Source: Bacillus bingmayongensis (GTDB taxonomy: Bacteria; Bacillota; Bacilli; Bacillales; Bacillaceae_G). Taken from it: a DNA stretch of 56,688 nt. The notes beneath the pieces were generated by a model that searched no databases, was not told the origin of the DNA, and saw only the letters and a list, made by a program, of their open reading frames with translations. Positions 35,128 through 44,260 of this stretch are shown piece by piece. The stretch lies in contig NZ_AKCS01000020.1 of assembly GCF_000299035.1 (NCBI RefSeq), forward strand, positions 1 to 56,688. The letters are read 5' to 3'. A program made the translations under genes and the position numbers. The stretch's first letter is position 1; every line of letters begins with the position of its first letter.

Positions 35128-36015
35128 ATGAAAAAAGTGAGAAAAGCGATTATCCCTGCTGCGGGATTAGGAACGCGTTTTTTACCAGCGACAAAAGCAA
35201 TGCCAAAAGAAATGCTTCCGATTGTAGATAAGCCAACGATTCAATATATTGTAGAAGAAGCAGTGGCATCTGGAATTGAAGATATTATTATTGTTACTGG
35301 TAAAGGAAAACGCTCTATTGAAGATCATTTTGATAATGCGTTCGAGTTAGAACAAAATTTATTAGAGAAGAAAAAATATGAGTTACTTGAAAAAGTACAG
35401 GCTTCTTCTAAAATGGTTGATATTCATTATATCCGTCAAAAAGAACCAAAAGGATTAGGTCATGCAGTTTGGTGTGCGCGTAAATTCATTGGTGATGAAC
35501 CATTCGCTGTTTTATTAGGTGATGATATTGTTCAAGCTGAAAAACCATGTTTACGTCAATTAATTGACGAATATGATAAAACACTTTCATCTGTTATCGG
35601 TGTGCAAACTGTTCCAGAAGCAGAAACACATCGCTATGGAATCATTGATCCATTAGAACAAGAAGGTCGTCGTTATCAAGTTCGAAAGTTTGTTGAGAAG
35701 CCAGTACAAGGTACAGCACCTTCAAACTTAGCAATTATGGGACGTTACATCTTAACACCTGAGATCTTTATGTTCTTAGAAAATCAAAATGTTGGTGCAG
35801 GTGGCGAAATTCAATTAACAGATGCGATTCAAAGTTTAAATGAAATTCAACGTGTATTTGCTTATGATTTTGAAGGAAAGCGCTACGATGTTGGGGAGAA
35901 ATTAGGCTTTGTTCAAACGACAATTGAAATGGCACTTCAGCATGAAGAATTAAGAGATGACATGCTTGTTATGATGAAGAAAATTTTAGAAGAGCAAATG
36001 AAACAAGAATCTTAA
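35128..36015 (+). CDS. gtaB: UTP-glucose-1-phosphate uridylyltransferase GtaB
   Basis: This 295-residue nucleotidyltransferase makes UDP-glucose from UTP and glucose 1-phosphate. The nucleotide loop [20 protein letters not shown] is at the N-terminus, and VLLGDDIV with KFVEKP mark the metal and sugar-phosphate sites. It completes the pathway begun by pgcA and pgi in this window. ATG 35128 follows AAGAGGG. B. cereus-group genomes often have more than one galU-type gene. Confidence 0.93.
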   Translation: MKKVRKAIIPAAGLGTRFLPATKAMPKEMLPIVDKPTIQYIVEEAVASGIEDIIIVTGKGKRSIEDHFDNAFELEQNLLEKKKYELLEKVQASSKMVDIHYIRQKEPKGLGHAVWCARKFIGDEPFAVLLGDDIVQAEKPCLRQLIDEYDKTLSSVIGVQTVPEAETHRYGIIDPLEQEGRRYQVRKFVEKPVQGTAPSNLAIMGRYILTPEIFMFLENQNVGAGGEIQLTDAIQSLNEIQRVFAYDFEGKRYDVGEKLGFVQTTIEMALQHEELRDDMLVMMKKILEEQMKQES

Positions 36016-36018
36016 GAT

Positions 36019-36056
36019 AAAAAAGAGTTACTCAACGTATGGAGTAACTCTTTTTT
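36019..36056. terminator. bidirectional terminator between gtaB and bioY
   Basis: Perfect 15-bp stem AAAAAAGAGTTACTC/GAGTAACTCTTTTTT. Confidence 0.9.
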
Positions 36057-36061
36057 CATTG

Positions 36062-36652
36062 TTATAGTGTTGAATGAGAATGTTGATAAGCAGAACGACG
36101 AACTGCATAATATATGCGAGGTGCAATGACAGCGCCGATAATTGTAAAGATAATATCTTTAACAGCGAACCACATCATAATTGCCCAAGCTGCTTTGTAG
36201 CTCATATTTCCGCTCATCCAGAAGTTTACAGCTGCATACATATAAGTAGTACCAATGATATACGTTAAAATAATTCCGGTAAAAGATGCAATTGCAAATG
36301 TACCGAACTGTGGTTTTTCTCTTTGTTCTACTAGTTTTCCTGATACGTAAGCAACAATAATAAATGCGATAATAAAACCACCGGTAGGGTCTAACAGTGC
36401 ACCAAACCCAGCTTTGAAATTGGCGAAAATCGGTGCTCCTGCAATACCAACAAGCATATAAACAGTCATAGATAAGGCACCAAGTCTACTTCCGAGAAGA
36501 AGGCCTGCTAAAATAGCGAAAAATGGTTGCATAGAAAGTGGGATACCAGCTACTTGTAAAAAAGGTGCCCAAGATACGATATTTGCACCAATCGCCATGA
36601 GTGCAACGAACATGGCAGCTAATGCTAAATCTAAAGCGCGTAATTGTTTCAT
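36062..36652 (-). CDS. bioY: BioY biotin transporter (ECF S component)
   Basis: This 196-residue protein with six hydrophobic segments is BioY, the substrate-binding component of the biotin ECF transporter. The conserved LLLGSRLGALSMTVYMLVG and PTGGFIIAFIIVAYVSG stretches are present. It shares an ECF module encoded elsewhere or works alone. ATG 36652 is eight bases after GGAGG. A perfect BirA operator covers this ribosome binding site and upstream DNA, so expression should fall when biotin is plentiful. Confidence 0.93.
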   Translation of the reverse strand: MKQLRALDLALAAMFVALMAIGANIVSWAPFLQVAGIPLSMQPFFAILAGLLLGSRLGALSMTVYMLVGIAGAPIFANFKAGFGALLDPTGGFIIAFIIVAYVSGKLVEQREKPQFGTFAIASFTGIILTYIIGTTYMYAAVNFWMSGNMSYKAAWAIMMWFAVKDIIFTIIGAVIAPRIYYAVRRSAYQHSHSTL

Positions 36653-36686
36653 AATGTTAACCTCCATTTGTCAAATGGTTAACATT
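36653..36686 (-). promoter_or_regulatory. BirA operator of bioY
   Basis: AATGTTAACC (36653-36662) and GGTTAACATT (36677-36686) are perfect 10-bp arms 14 bases apart, matching the bacillary BirA site. The operator overlaps the ribosome binding site and ends one base from the start codon. Confidence 0.9.
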
Positions 36687-36702
36687 ATCGTAGCGAATTC
36701 AT

Positions 36703-37446
36703 TTATCTGTTGTCAATTAAAATGTTTTGATAGTTAGGCTTTAGTGAATCTCTAAGTAATGTGTATGGAATCCGAAATTGCGGAATGCCACTTGAGTAAG
36801 GAGCAATCTCATATAAAGAGAAATAGACGACAAGGTTATCTGGTTCTAAAAAGTAGTTGAATTTCTTTGTGCTCATCACTTTTTCAGCTGCATCTGGAAA
36901 GTAAATACTTTCATTTTGTTTAATTTGTCTAACGATTTCTGTACGAATGATATCTTTATAGTTGCTGTCTTTTTGAAATAAATCAGCTAAACGTAGTACT
37001 TTCTTTTGTTTTAGATCAAATGTATTTGCTTTCCATGTATATATGCCGTGCGCTCCGCCCGTATATTGATAATAATTTACATATAAGCTAAGCAAGGGAG
37101 ACTGTTGTAATGTGACTTTATAATCGACATTTGCAATATACGGATGAAAAGGAGCGCCTGATTCCTGAGCTTCTTTATAGTATTTTTTTGCTTCTTTCGC
37201 TAATGTTGTTTTAAAACGATCTGTAGTTGTTTTATAGTATGTATTCAACTTCTTTTGAAATTCTGGATCGTAAAAGTTGCTAAAGTAAGGCCTGCTAATT
37301 TGATATTCTAAATAAGGTTTCTTACCTTTTTGCGTAACAGTCTTAATATCGATTGTTAGGTTAGAAGGGTGGGCTGCATTCGTACAATTTGGTACAATAA
37401 TGAGCAAGGAGACTAAGAGTAATAGAGTACAAAATTTATTTTTCAT
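36703..37446 (-). CDS. exported DUF4163/DUF3298 (RsiV-like) protein
   Basis: This 247-residue secreted protein has a signal peptide (about residues 1-24, with a cysteine in VPNCTNAA that could act as a lipobox-like site, although the context is weak). DUF4163 and DUF3298 domains follow; VNYYQYTGGAHGIYTWKANTFDL is the diagnostic stretch. The same fold forms the lysozyme-binding part of RsiV and PdaC, so binding of a cell-wall ligand is plausible. No deacetylase domain or sigma factor is adjacent. ATG 37446 follows GGAGG. Confidence 0.8.
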   Translation of the reverse strand: MKNKFCTLLLLVSLLIIVPNCTNAAHPSNLTIDIKTVTQKGKKPYLEYQISRPYFSNFYDPEFQKKLNTYYKTTTDRFKTTLAKEAKKYYKEAQESGAPFHPYIANVDYKVTLQQSPLLSLYVNYYQYTGGAHGIYTWKANTFDLKQKKVLRLADLFQKDSNYKDIIRTEIVRQIKQNESIYFPDAAEKVMSTKKFNYFLEPDNLVVYFSLYEIAPYSSGIPQFRIPYTLLRDSLKPNYQNILIDNR

Positions 37447-37539
37447 GTAGATGGAACCTCCTTAGATAAGTGCTATGGATAGTTTGAAAATAAATAGGGA
37501 AAATTATACATTTTCAAATGAGGAAAAGGGGGAAGTAAC

Positions 37540-37923
37540 ATGCCAAAAACATTAATGGATGCACTTGGGATTGAGCTGTTAGAAATGACAGAAGAGAAAG
37601 TGGTAGCAACTATGCCAGTAGATGGACGTACACACCAACCGTTTGGTTTTTTACATGGCGGGGCATCAGTTGCATTAGCAGAAACAGTAGCGAGCGTAGG
37701 TTCCTATAATTTAATTGATCAGGAAAAGTGTATTTGTTTTGGACTTGAAATTAATGCGAACCATATCCGTTCGAAACGTGATGGAATTGTAATAGCAATC
37801 GGCACACCAATCCATAAAGGACAAACAACAATGGTTTGGGATATACGCATCATTGATGAAAATGATGATTTATTGTGCATTTCAAGATGTACAGTAGCAA
37901 TTAAAGAGAAACGTGAAAAATAG
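37540..37923 (+). CDS. hotdog-fold thioesterase (PaaI/YuxO-like)
   Basis: This 127-residue hotdog thioesterase has the PaaI-type active-site region HQPFGFLHGGASVALAET. Homologues include YuxO/MenI, which hydrolyse 1,4-dihydroxy-2-naphthoyl-CoA in menaquinone synthesis, and EntH-like enzymes. The exact substrate is not decided by sequence. ATG 37540 follows AAAGGGGGAAG. It is monocistronic and convergent with glyS. Confidence 0.82.
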   Translation: MPKTLMDALGIELLEMTEEKVVATMPVDGRTHQPFGFLHGGASVALAETVASVGSYNLIDQEKCICFGLEINANHIRSKRDGIVIAIGTPIHKGQTTMVWDIRIIDENDDLLCISRCTVAIKEKREK

Positions 37924-37924
37924 G

Positions 37925-37982
37925 ATCGTCAATATATCAGCGATTTTTCGAATATATCGACCGCCCGACAATATGCGACATA
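37925..37982 (+). repeat. terminator-associated dispersed motif, copy B
   Basis: Two tandem related blocks, TCAATATATCAGCGA and CGAATATATCGACCG, then CCCGACAATATGCGACAT. It directly precedes the terminator at 37985 and starts right after the stop codon. It is the best reference copy of the five. Confidence 0.65.
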
Positions 37983-37984
37983 AG

Positions 37985-38010
37985 AAAAGGCTGCCCAGAG
38001 GCAGCCTTTT
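37985..38010. terminator. bidirectional terminator between thioesterase gene and glyS
   Basis: Perfect 11-bp stem AAAAGGCTGCC/GGCAGCCTTTT, four-base loop. Confidence 0.85.
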
Positions 38011-38015
38011 CATAA

Positions 38016-39392
38016 TTAGAACTGAATTTTCTTCTCTAAGAAGCCTTTTAGCTCACTAATTGGCATACGAACTTGTTCCATTGTGTCACGGTCACGTACT
38101 GTAACAGCTTTGTCTTCAACAGAGTCGAAGTCATATGTGATACAGAATGGTGTACCGATTTCGTCTTGACGACGGTAACGTTTACCGATAGAACCAGTTT
38201 CATCAAAGTCTACCACGAAGTCTTTTGCTAGTTCTGCGAACACTTCCACAGCGCCTTCAGATAGCTTTTTAGATAGTGGTAAGATAGCTGCTTTGTACGG
38301 TGCTAAAGCAGGGTGGAAACGAAGAACTGTACGAGAATCGTTTTCTAATTGCTCCTCTTCGTATGCATCACATAAGAATGCTAATGTTACGCGGTCTGCG
38401 CCAAGAGATGGCTCGATGCAGTATGGTACGTAACGTTCGTTCGTTTGTGGATCGATATAGTTAAAGTCTTCGTTAGAATGTTCCATATGACGTTTTAAGT
38501 CGAAGTCTGTACGAGACGCAACGCCCCAAAGTTCGCCCCAGCCAAATGGGAATTTAAATTCAATATCAGTAGTTGCGTTACTGTAGTGAGATAATTCTTC
38601 TTCACCGTGGTCACGAAGGCGCATGCTTTCTTCGTGCATACCAAGTGATAGTAACCAGTTTTTACAAGTGTTACGCCAGAATGTGAACCACTCTAGTTCT
38701 TCACCAGGCTTACAGAAGAATTCAAGTTCCATTTGTTCGAATTCACGTGTACGGAATGTGAAGTTACCAGGAGTAATCTCGTTACGGAAACTTTTACCGA
38801 TTTGGCCAATACCAAATGGAAGTTTCTTACGCATAGAGCGTTGCACGTTTTTGAAGTTTACGAAAATACCTTGTGCTGTTTCAGGACGAAGGAAGATTTC
38901 GTTTGTGCTAGATTCAGTAACACCTTGGAATGTTTTAAACATTAAGTTGAACTGACGGATTTCAGTGAAGTCTTCGCTACCGCAGTCTGGGCATTTTACT
39001 TCGTGTTCTTTCATCAAGTCAGCCATTTGATCGAAAGTAAGACCGTCAACGATCATTTCGATACCTTTTGCATCTAATGCGTCTTCGATTAATTTATCAG
39101 CACGGTGGCGCGCTTTACATTTTTTACAGTCGATCATTGGATCGTTAAAGTTACCAACATGGCCAGAAGCTACCCAAGTTTTAGGGTTCATTAAAATCGC
39201 CGCGTCTAAACCAACGTTGTATGGAGATTCTTGAATGAATTTTTTCCACCAAGCTTTTTTAACGTTATTTTTTAACTCGATACCAAGTGGACCGTAGTCC
39301 CAAGTGTTTGCAAGACCACCATAAATTTCAGAACCAGGGAAAACGAAACCACGATGCTTCGCTAAGTTTACAACTTGTTCCATTGAATACAT
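38016..39392 (-). CDS. glyS: glycyl-tRNA synthetase (single-chain, class II)
   Basis: This 458-residue class II synthetase charges tRNA-Gly and is of the dimeric alpha2 eukaryote-like type rather than the alpha2beta2 GlyQ/GlyS form. Class II motif 2 is in [24 protein letters not shown], motif 3 is in [16 protein letters not shown], and paired cysteines (CKKCKARH and CPDCGSEDF) suggest a zinc site. ATG 39392 follows AAAGGAGG. A T-box leader precedes it, so expression should rise when uncharged tRNA-Gly accumulates. Confidence 0.96.
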   Translation of the reverse strand: MYSMEQVVNLAKHRGFVFPGSEIYGGLANTWDYGPLGIELKNNVKKAWWKKFIQESPYNVGLDAAILMNPKTWVASGHVGNFNDPMIDCKKCKARHRADKLIEDALDAKGIEMIVDGLTFDQMADLMKEHEVKCPDCGSEDFTEIRQFNLMFKTFQGVTESSTNEIFLRPETAQGIFVNFKNVQRSMRKKLPFGIGQIGKSFRNEITPGNFTFRTREFEQMELEFFCKPGEELEWFTFWRNTCKNWLLSLGMHEESMRLRDHGEEELSHYSNATTDIEFKFPFGWGELWGVASRTDFDLKRHMEHSNEDFNYIDPQTNERYVPYCIEPSLGADRVTLAFLCDAYEEEQLENDSRTVLRFHPALAPYKAAILPLSKKLSEGAVEVFAELAKDFVVDFDETGSIGKRYRRQDEIGTPFCITYDFDSVEDKAVTVRDRDTMEQVRMPISELKGFLEKKIQF

Positions 39393-39480
39393 AATAAAAA
39401 ATCCTCCTTTTAAAAGTTAACGTATTGGCGACGACAGGGTGTACTTGTGAAGCGGCAATTTTCTTGAGCGAGCCAAATAC

Positions 39481-39700
39481 AAAAAAGCTCGTCTCTAGGC
39501 ATTTATGCCTAGGGACGAGCTTGTATATACCCGCGGTTCCACCCTAGTTGATGAGTGTGTAAACACGCATCCACTTTATCACGTATTGCTCGAGACTGCC
39601 GTTTCCTCGCTTTTTCAGGCTTTCACTGTCCCTGAATCGCTTTTTGTGCAAGTACTTATAAGTCCGTCATCGCTACTATATTTAATAATAATGACCATAT
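39481..39700 (-). promoter_or_regulatory. glycine T-box leader of glyS
   Basis: Minus strand. The T-box sequence AGGGTGGAACCGCGGG lies at about 39529-39544, followed by a terminator hairpin (39485-39520; GCTCGTC...GACGAGC) with T-run. A candidate specifier GGC (glycine) reads at 39600-39598 within the stem I region. The 3' four bases of T-box GGAACC can pair to form the antiterminator. Confidence 0.92.
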
Positions 39701-39744
39701 TCTATCACGTTCCTTTTTAAATCACAATAGAGGAACGCTTGTAT

Positions 39745-39928
39745 CTGCATACATACAAATAGAAAAACTGATAGAAAACCTTTCTTTTTGGGGTGGGAGA
39801 GAGGATCCGGCCGTGGATAGAAGCGGTCGGATCCTTCTTTCGCCCCATGCCATGTGAAAACAAAGAGAGAAAATAAGTGCAGGGCCCTTTTTTCTTCATA
39901 GCCGCGAGTTGTATGTTGGAAAATCAAA
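39745..39928 (-). repeat. dispersed repeat family 3, copy 2
   Basis: Reverse complement aligns with 17275-17460 over its full length. It contains a self-complementary GGATCCGACCGCTTC/GGCCGGATCC-like hairpin (39801-39834) that is less perfect in copy 1. Small open frames here are not convincing genes. It fills most of the gap between the T-box and alkD. Confidence 0.7.
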
Positions 39929-39966
39929 ATGTATATATGATAGAGTTTCGCCTATTTTACTACTCT

Positions 39967-40659
39967 CTATTCTGAGGAGACGCTCATTGTTGCACGAATA
40001 TGCTTAATTGCTTCTCGTTTACTTAAGGGAGCGAGTTCGTTGTTTTGAACGTATTCCCATACGACATTTGGGCTTGTTTTTGCATATTCACGAAGTACCC
40101 AGCCAATTGCTTTTTGGATAAAAAATTCTTTTGAAGATTTGAGTTGTCCAATGATTGAGAAGAGAAGTTTTTCATCCATTTGTTTTTTATATTTCAGCTG
40201 AAATAAAATTGCGGAACGCTGTAACCATATATTTTCTGAAGCAATCCATTTCGGAATATAGGTAGGAATGGCCTCTGGATGTTTCAAGAAGATGTCCCCT
40301 AGGAATGTAGGGACGATACCATCAACGGAATCCCACCATGACTTTGTTGTAATGAGCTCTTCTAAGAAAGGGATGTGGGTTTTATTGAGATGTTTTTTAT
40401 ATTTCTGTAATAAATCAAGAGCGGCGGCTTGAAATTCACGTTCAGGTAAAGACCAGAGTTCACGGATGACGATTTGAAAATCCTCTTTGTCTGGAATTTT
40501 ATGTACTTGTATTACTTCACGTAATAGCTTTCTTCTTTCCGGTGTTTGAATACCGAGAAAGGGAAAGTGATTTTTCATATAACGAGCCATTGGTTCGGCT
40601 TTTTCAAGGTTTTGATGTGCGATAAACTGTTGCTGTAAGGCTTTGACAAATAGGTGCAT
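39967..40659 (-). CDS. alkD: DNA alkylation repair glycosylase AlkD
   Basis: This 230-residue HEAT-repeat glycosylase removes bulky or charged N3- and N7-alkylpurines without flipping the base. The key residues of the characterised B. cereus enzyme are all present: W109, D113 (SWWDSVD), R148 and W187. The last dozen residues (RATMSVSSE) differ from the B. cereus C-terminus as I remember it, and the protein is slightly shorter. ATG 40659 follows GAAAGGAG. Confidence 0.92.
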   Translation of the reverse strand: MHLFVKALQQQFIAHQNLEKAEPMARYMKNHFPFLGIQTPERRKLLREVIQVHKIPDKEDFQIVIRELWSLPEREFQAAALDLLQKYKKHLNKTHIPFLEELITTKSWWDSVDGIVPTFLGDIFLKHPEAIPTYIPKWIASENIWLQRSAILFQLKYKKQMDEKLLFSIIGQLKSSKEFFIQKAIGWVLREYAKTSPNVVWEYVQNNELAPLSKREAIKHIRATMSVSSE

Positions 40660-40756
40660 AAAATCGTTCTCCTTTCAGGCTTCTTGTTCATATTATATAA
40701 AGAAGTAATACGAAATGGATATAAAAATATGATGAGAGTAGAAAGGAGAGGGAGCA

Positions 40757-41218
40757 ATGGAAGATCAAGGTATATTTGCTGGTTTTTTAGCGCTAAGTTT
40801 TACTTTTATTTTAATTATCGTAATTTGGGGTATCCTTGCGTATGTATTAACGGCATTTGCACTTTATACGATGGCGAAAAATGATGGTGCTAATGATGGT
40901 GTTCTTGCTTTTATTCCGTTTTTAAATAGTAAAGTGTGGGGGGATTTGGCAAGGGAGAAGTTGCCTGGCTTTTTGAAAGAAGAGGCAGGGTGGAAAGTAT
41001 TTGGGATATATGTTCTATGTTTTATTTTGAATTTTGTTCCAATTATAAGTGTGCTAGCAACAGGAGTCTCGCTTGTTCTGTCAATTTATTTGGTATATGC
41101 CATTTTGGACCGGTATGGTACGAATTCAGTATTATTTACGATTATTCATGTGATAACATGTTCCATTTTTCTTCCGATTCACCTGTTTTTAATTCGAAAT
41201 GAACCAACGAAATATTAG
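40757..41218 (+). CDS. hypothetical membrane protein (DUF5684-like)
   Basis: This 153-residue protein has four hydrophobic segments (about 10-35, 75-97, 98-115 and 122-140) with a loop containing ALYTMAKNDGANDGVLAFIPFLN, a pattern seen in small DUF5684-like membrane proteins. Function is unknown and the family call is tentative. ATG 40757 follows AAAGGAGAGGG. Confidence 0.6.
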   Translation: MEDQGIFAGFLALSFTFILIIVIWGILAYVLTAFALYTMAKNDGANDGVLAFIPFLNSKVWGDLAREKLPGFLKEEAGWKVFGIYVLCFILNFVPIISVLATGVSLVLSIYLVYAILDRYGTNSVLFTIIHVITCSIFLPIHLFLIRNEPTKY

Positions 41219-41235
41219 AATTTATTGTATATAAT

Positions 41236-41271
41236 TATGTTGCATATTGTCGATCGGTCGATATTATTATA
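41236..41271 (-). repeat. terminator-associated dispersed motif, copy C (inverted)
   Basis: Minus strand reads AATATCGACCGATCGACAAT followed by ATGCAACAT, matching copy B at 22 of about 26 positions. It lies on the other side of the terminator stem compared with copies A and B. Confidence 0.6.
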
Positions 41272-41272
41272 T

Positions 41273-41307
41273 AAAAAAGGCTATCGCGTATGGCGATAGC
41301 TTTTTTT
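41273..41307. terminator. terminator after the 40757 gene
   Basis: CTATCGC/GCGATAG stem with a five-base loop, flanked by A and T runs. Confidence 0.85.
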
Positions 41308-41321
41308 ATAGTGACTTTTAA

Positions 41322-41465
41322 GTGAGCCACTGCCGCTTTTTATGGAATCTAACTCCAGTGGCTAGAATATTCGGTGGCTTCGCTTCTTCCGCCGAGGCAA
41401 AGGGCGCCTCTATGTCAGAAGCTCCATCCCCCTCACATTCTAAGCGAGCCACTGCCGCTTTTATA
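41322..41465 (+). repeat. dispersed structured repeat family 2, copy 2
   Basis: Bounded by near-direct repeats (AGTGAGCCACTGCCGCTTTT and AGCGAGCCACTGCCGCTTTT). Pairings equivalent to copy 1 are conserved with changed bases: GCCACT (41326-41331) with AGTGGC (41357-41362), GCTTCT (41382-41387) with AGAAGC (41417-41422), and GAGGC (41394-41398) with GCCTC (41406-41410). The stop codon of the ArsB-like gene follows at once. Confidence 0.75.
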
Positions 41466-41466
41466 A

Positions 41467-42792
41467 CTATATTAAGTAACGTAGATAAATATAAATGTGA
41501 GAAATAATTAATGAAACGATCATAATTGGGAAACCGACTTTTAAGAAGTCCATGTAGCTAAATTTATGTCCTTCACGGCTTGCGATTCCTGCTACGATTA
41601 CGTTAGCAGAAGCACCGATTAATGTTCCGTTTCCACCTAGACAAGCTCCGAGTGCCAATGACCACCATAGTACATCGATTTGTGCATCAGAAGGTGATAG
41701 ACCAAGACCGACTGCCATATCGTTAATAAGTGGAATCATTGTTGCAACGAATGGAATGTTATCAATTGTTGCTGATGCAATACCAGATACCCATAAAATA
41801 AGGATAGATGCGTAAGAAATATCTCCGCCTGTTAAATTAATTACTTTTTGAGCTAGCATTTTAATAAGTCCGATATCGATAAGTCCACCAACGAGTACGA
41901 ATAGACCAGCAAAGAAGAAAATTGTAATCCACTCTACGTGAGCAAATACTTCTTCAATTTCATGTTCTTTTACACCAATTAGCATAAGTACAGTAGCACC
42001 TGTTAATGCAATTACCGCTGCATCAATGTGGAAAATAGAATGAGTCATGAATCCAAGAATTGTAAGGCCAAGTACTGTTAAAGATTTTTTCATTAATACA
42101 GGGTCTTTAATGTATTGCTTTTCATCTAAGCTCATTAATTTTTTAACTTGTACAGGATCAGCGATGAGCTGCTTGCGGTACATAAAGTAAATCATTGTTG
42201 CTGTTACAGCGATAATGATAATTACGATTGGAGCTAAGTTGAATAAGAAAGCATTAAAATCTAAATGCTTGTTCGCAGAACCAATCATGATGTTTGGTGG
42301 GTCACCAATTAATGTTGCAGTTCCCCCAATATTCGAGAAAATAATCTCAGAAAGTAAATATGGAACAGGATTTACTTGTAAAATGCGCGTAATAGATAAA
42401 GTAACAGGAACAACAAGAAGTACAGTTGTTACGTTATCTAGAAATGCAGAACCTAGCCCGGTAAGCAAGGAAAGAGAAATTAAAATCTTAATTGGATTTC
42501 CTTGTGCTTGTTTAGCTGCTTTAATCGCAACATATTGGAACACGCCTGACTTACTTGTAATGTTTACTAAAATCATCATACCGATGAGTAGCGTGATGGT
42601 TCCCCACTCAATATGTTTTGTAAAAGCATTGTGTAAATCAACAACACCTACTATTACCATAAGTGCTGCACCAAGAAGTGCGATAACAGCACGGTTAATT
42701 TTTTCTGAAATGATAATGGCATATGTAATTAGAAAGACTGCGATTGCAAAGTAATATTGCCAGTTTGCAATTTCTTGCGTTGTTTCGTGCAA
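41467..42792 (-). CDS. ArsB/NhaD-superfamily ion transporter
   Basis: This 441-residue membrane protein of the ArsB/NhaD/CitM (IT) superfamily has about 11 hydrophobic segments. The two inverted repeats carry the hallmark sequences FLDNVTTVLL with GGTATLIGDPPNIMIG, and ATIDNIPFVATMIPL with GGNGTLIGASANVIVAG. It probably moves Na+/H+, arsenite or another anion; no arsenic genes are adjacent. The start is taken as TTG 42792, nine bases after AAAGGAG, because the in-frame ATG at 42801 touches that site. Confidence 0.8.
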   Translation of the reverse strand: MHETTQEIANWQYYFAIAVFLITYAIIISEKINRAVIALLGAALMVIVGVVDLHNAFTKHIEWGTITLLIGMMILVNITSKSGVFQYVAIKAAKQAQGNPIKILISLSLLTGLGSAFLDNVTTVLLVVPVTLSITRILQVNPVPYLLSEIIFSNIGGTATLIGDPPNIMIGSANKHLDFNAFLFNLAPIVIIIIAVTATMIYFMYRKQLIADPVQVKKLMSLDEKQYIKDPVLMKKSLTVLGLTILGFMTHSIFHIDAAVIALTGATVLMLIGVKEHEIEEVFAHVEWITIFFFAGLFVLVGGLIDIGLIKMLAQKVINLTGGDISYASILILWVSGIASATIDNIPFVATMIPLINDMAVGLGLSPSDAQIDVLWWSLALGACLGGNGTLIGASANVIVAGIASREGHKFSYMDFLKVGFPIMIVSLIISHIYIYLRYLI

Positions 42793-43060
42793 AAATTCCA
42801 TCTCCTTTCGAATAACTTTTCTTAGTGTGTCATAAATTTCTGGAAGAAACACACTTAAAGCCATTATAAAGTAGAAAAATGTCGGGTGTAAATGAAAGGA
42901 TTTGTTTTGTCATATTTTCTGTGGAAATGAATTTTTCTCCTTTTTGAAAATATTTGCGGTTATTTGACATATACATAAGATACATCCAATCTGAATGATT
43001 AGCATTCGAGCCTGTTCGTGTAGGAGGACAAAGTAGACGAAATGATAAGGAAGGGATCGT

Positions 43061-43684
43061 ATGGATGAAAAACAATTTTTATTTTTAGATTTCGAGTTCA
43101 CGATGCCTCAAAATAGGAAAAAACCAAATGGTTTTTTCCCAGAGATTATTGAGGTAGGACTTGTATCAGTTATTGATTGTGTAGTGGAAGATACGTATTC
43201 ATCTTATGTAAGGCCGGAAACTTTTTCATGCTTAACAGAGCGGTGCAAAAAATTTTTAGGTATTAAACAGGAAGCAGTAGATGGAGGGATTTCTTTTTTG
43301 GAACTTGTTGAGAAACTTGTCCAATATGAAAAACGTTGTCAAACAACGATTGTAACGTGGGGCAATATGGATATGAAAGTATTAAAGCGTAATTGTGAGG
43401 CTGTAGGTGTAGCATTTCCTTTTTCGGGACAATGCCGAGATTTATCACTCGAGTATAAACGTTTCTTTGGCGAACGGAATCAAACTGGATTATGGAAAGC
43501 GATTGAAGCCTACGGGAAAGTAGGAACGGGGAAGCATCATTGTGCGCTTGATGATGCGATGACGACATATAATATTTTTAAGCTGGTCGAAAAGGACAAA
43601 GAATATTTAGTAAAGCCATCTCCGCCGACTTTAGGTGAGCTCATAGACTTTTCGAAAGTGTTAAAGAAAGTGAGTACACAATAG
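43061..43684 (+). CDS. kapD: KapD, DEDD exonuclease-fold inhibitor of the KinA pathway
   Basis: This 207-residue protein has a 3'-5' exonuclease (DEDDh) domain: DFEFT at the N-terminus, WGNMDMKVL in the middle and HCALDDAMTT at the end, so the catalytic acids and histidine are kept. In B. subtilis KapD overproduction blocks sporulation through the KinA branch. ATG 43061 follows AAGGAAGGG. It is convergent with kapB, as in B. subtilis. Confidence 0.9.
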   Translation: MDEKQFLFLDFEFTMPQNRKKPNGFFPEIIEVGLVSVIDCVVEDTYSSYVRPETFSCLTERCKKFLGIKQEAVDGGISFLELVEKLVQYEKRCQTTIVTWGNMDMKVLKRNCEAVGVAFPFSGQCRDLSLEYKRFFGERNQTGLWKAIEAYGKVGTGKHHCALDDAMTTYNIFKLVEKDKEYLVKPSPPTLGELIDFSKVLKKVSTQ

Positions 43685-43719
43685 CGACCAAATTACAAAC
43701 TATGTAATTTGGTCGTTTT
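43685..43719. terminator. terminator between kapD and kapB
   Basis: Perfect 12-bp stem CGACCAAATTAC/GTAATTTGGTCG with a seven-base loop and T-rich tail. Confidence 0.85.
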
Positions 43720-43723
43720 GTTT

Positions 43724-44107
43724 TTACAGCTTGTAATCTTGTTTTAATTGCTGTAGCGTTTGCAAACTACGCCTCGCAAACGGAGAATCATCTTCTGAGA
43801 AGGCATTCATTTGTGCTTCTAATGCGATTTGCAGAGATTCTTTATAATCCGGTATGTCACCTTCATATTTTTTAACCATTGTTTGCGGAATATTTGTTTG
43901 TTCGCGAAAAGCTAAAGCACGTCTTTCATGGAAAAATGGAACATCCGCTTGCTTAACATTATGTAAATCACCTTGCGTAGGATGCTTTAAAACAGCTAAT
44001 ACTTTGACAACATAGCTCCCAGGACGGCTGTTTGTAATTTCACCGATATACTTTCCTGTTTTATAGATACCAGTAACAATATCACCAATTTGGAATGTTT
44101 CGCTCAT
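43724..44107 (-). CDS. kapB: KapB, kinase-associated protein
   Basis: This 127-residue protein has the compact beta-rich N-terminus (FQIGDIVTGIYKTGKYIGEI) and helical C-terminus of KapB, a partner gene of histidine kinase KinB in B. subtilis needed for sporulation signalling. No kinB lies beside it here. Unlike a true lipoprotein it has no signal peptide. ATG 44107 follows AGGTGAA. Confidence 0.88.
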   Translation of the reverse strand: MSETFQIGDIVTGIYKTGKYIGEITNSRPGSYVVKVLAVLKHPTQGDLHNVKQADVPFFHERRALAFREQTNIPQTMVKKYEGDIPDYKESLQIALEAQMNAFSEDDSPFARRSLQTLQQLKQDYKL

Positions 44108-44260
44108 ATTTTTCACCTCAATTTTATAGTAAGGAAAGTGGGGAATAGAGTCAAAGAAATCATTTGTTGGATAATGATTTTGAAAAGTTAAGTGCGCCTG
44201 TGATGAGAGAAATGTTATACTTTAAAATGATATAACAGAAAATTCTGATGAGTTGAAAGG

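Noticed and set aside
39682-39927. Two overlapping minus-strand frames of 60-81 codons as genes
   Set aside because: Both coincide with repeat family 3 copy 2 and part of the T-box region and lack initiation signals.
44170-44190. Fur box upstream of the DJ-1 remnant
   Set aside because: GATAATGATTTTGAA matches only one half of the Fur consensus and precedes a dead gene.
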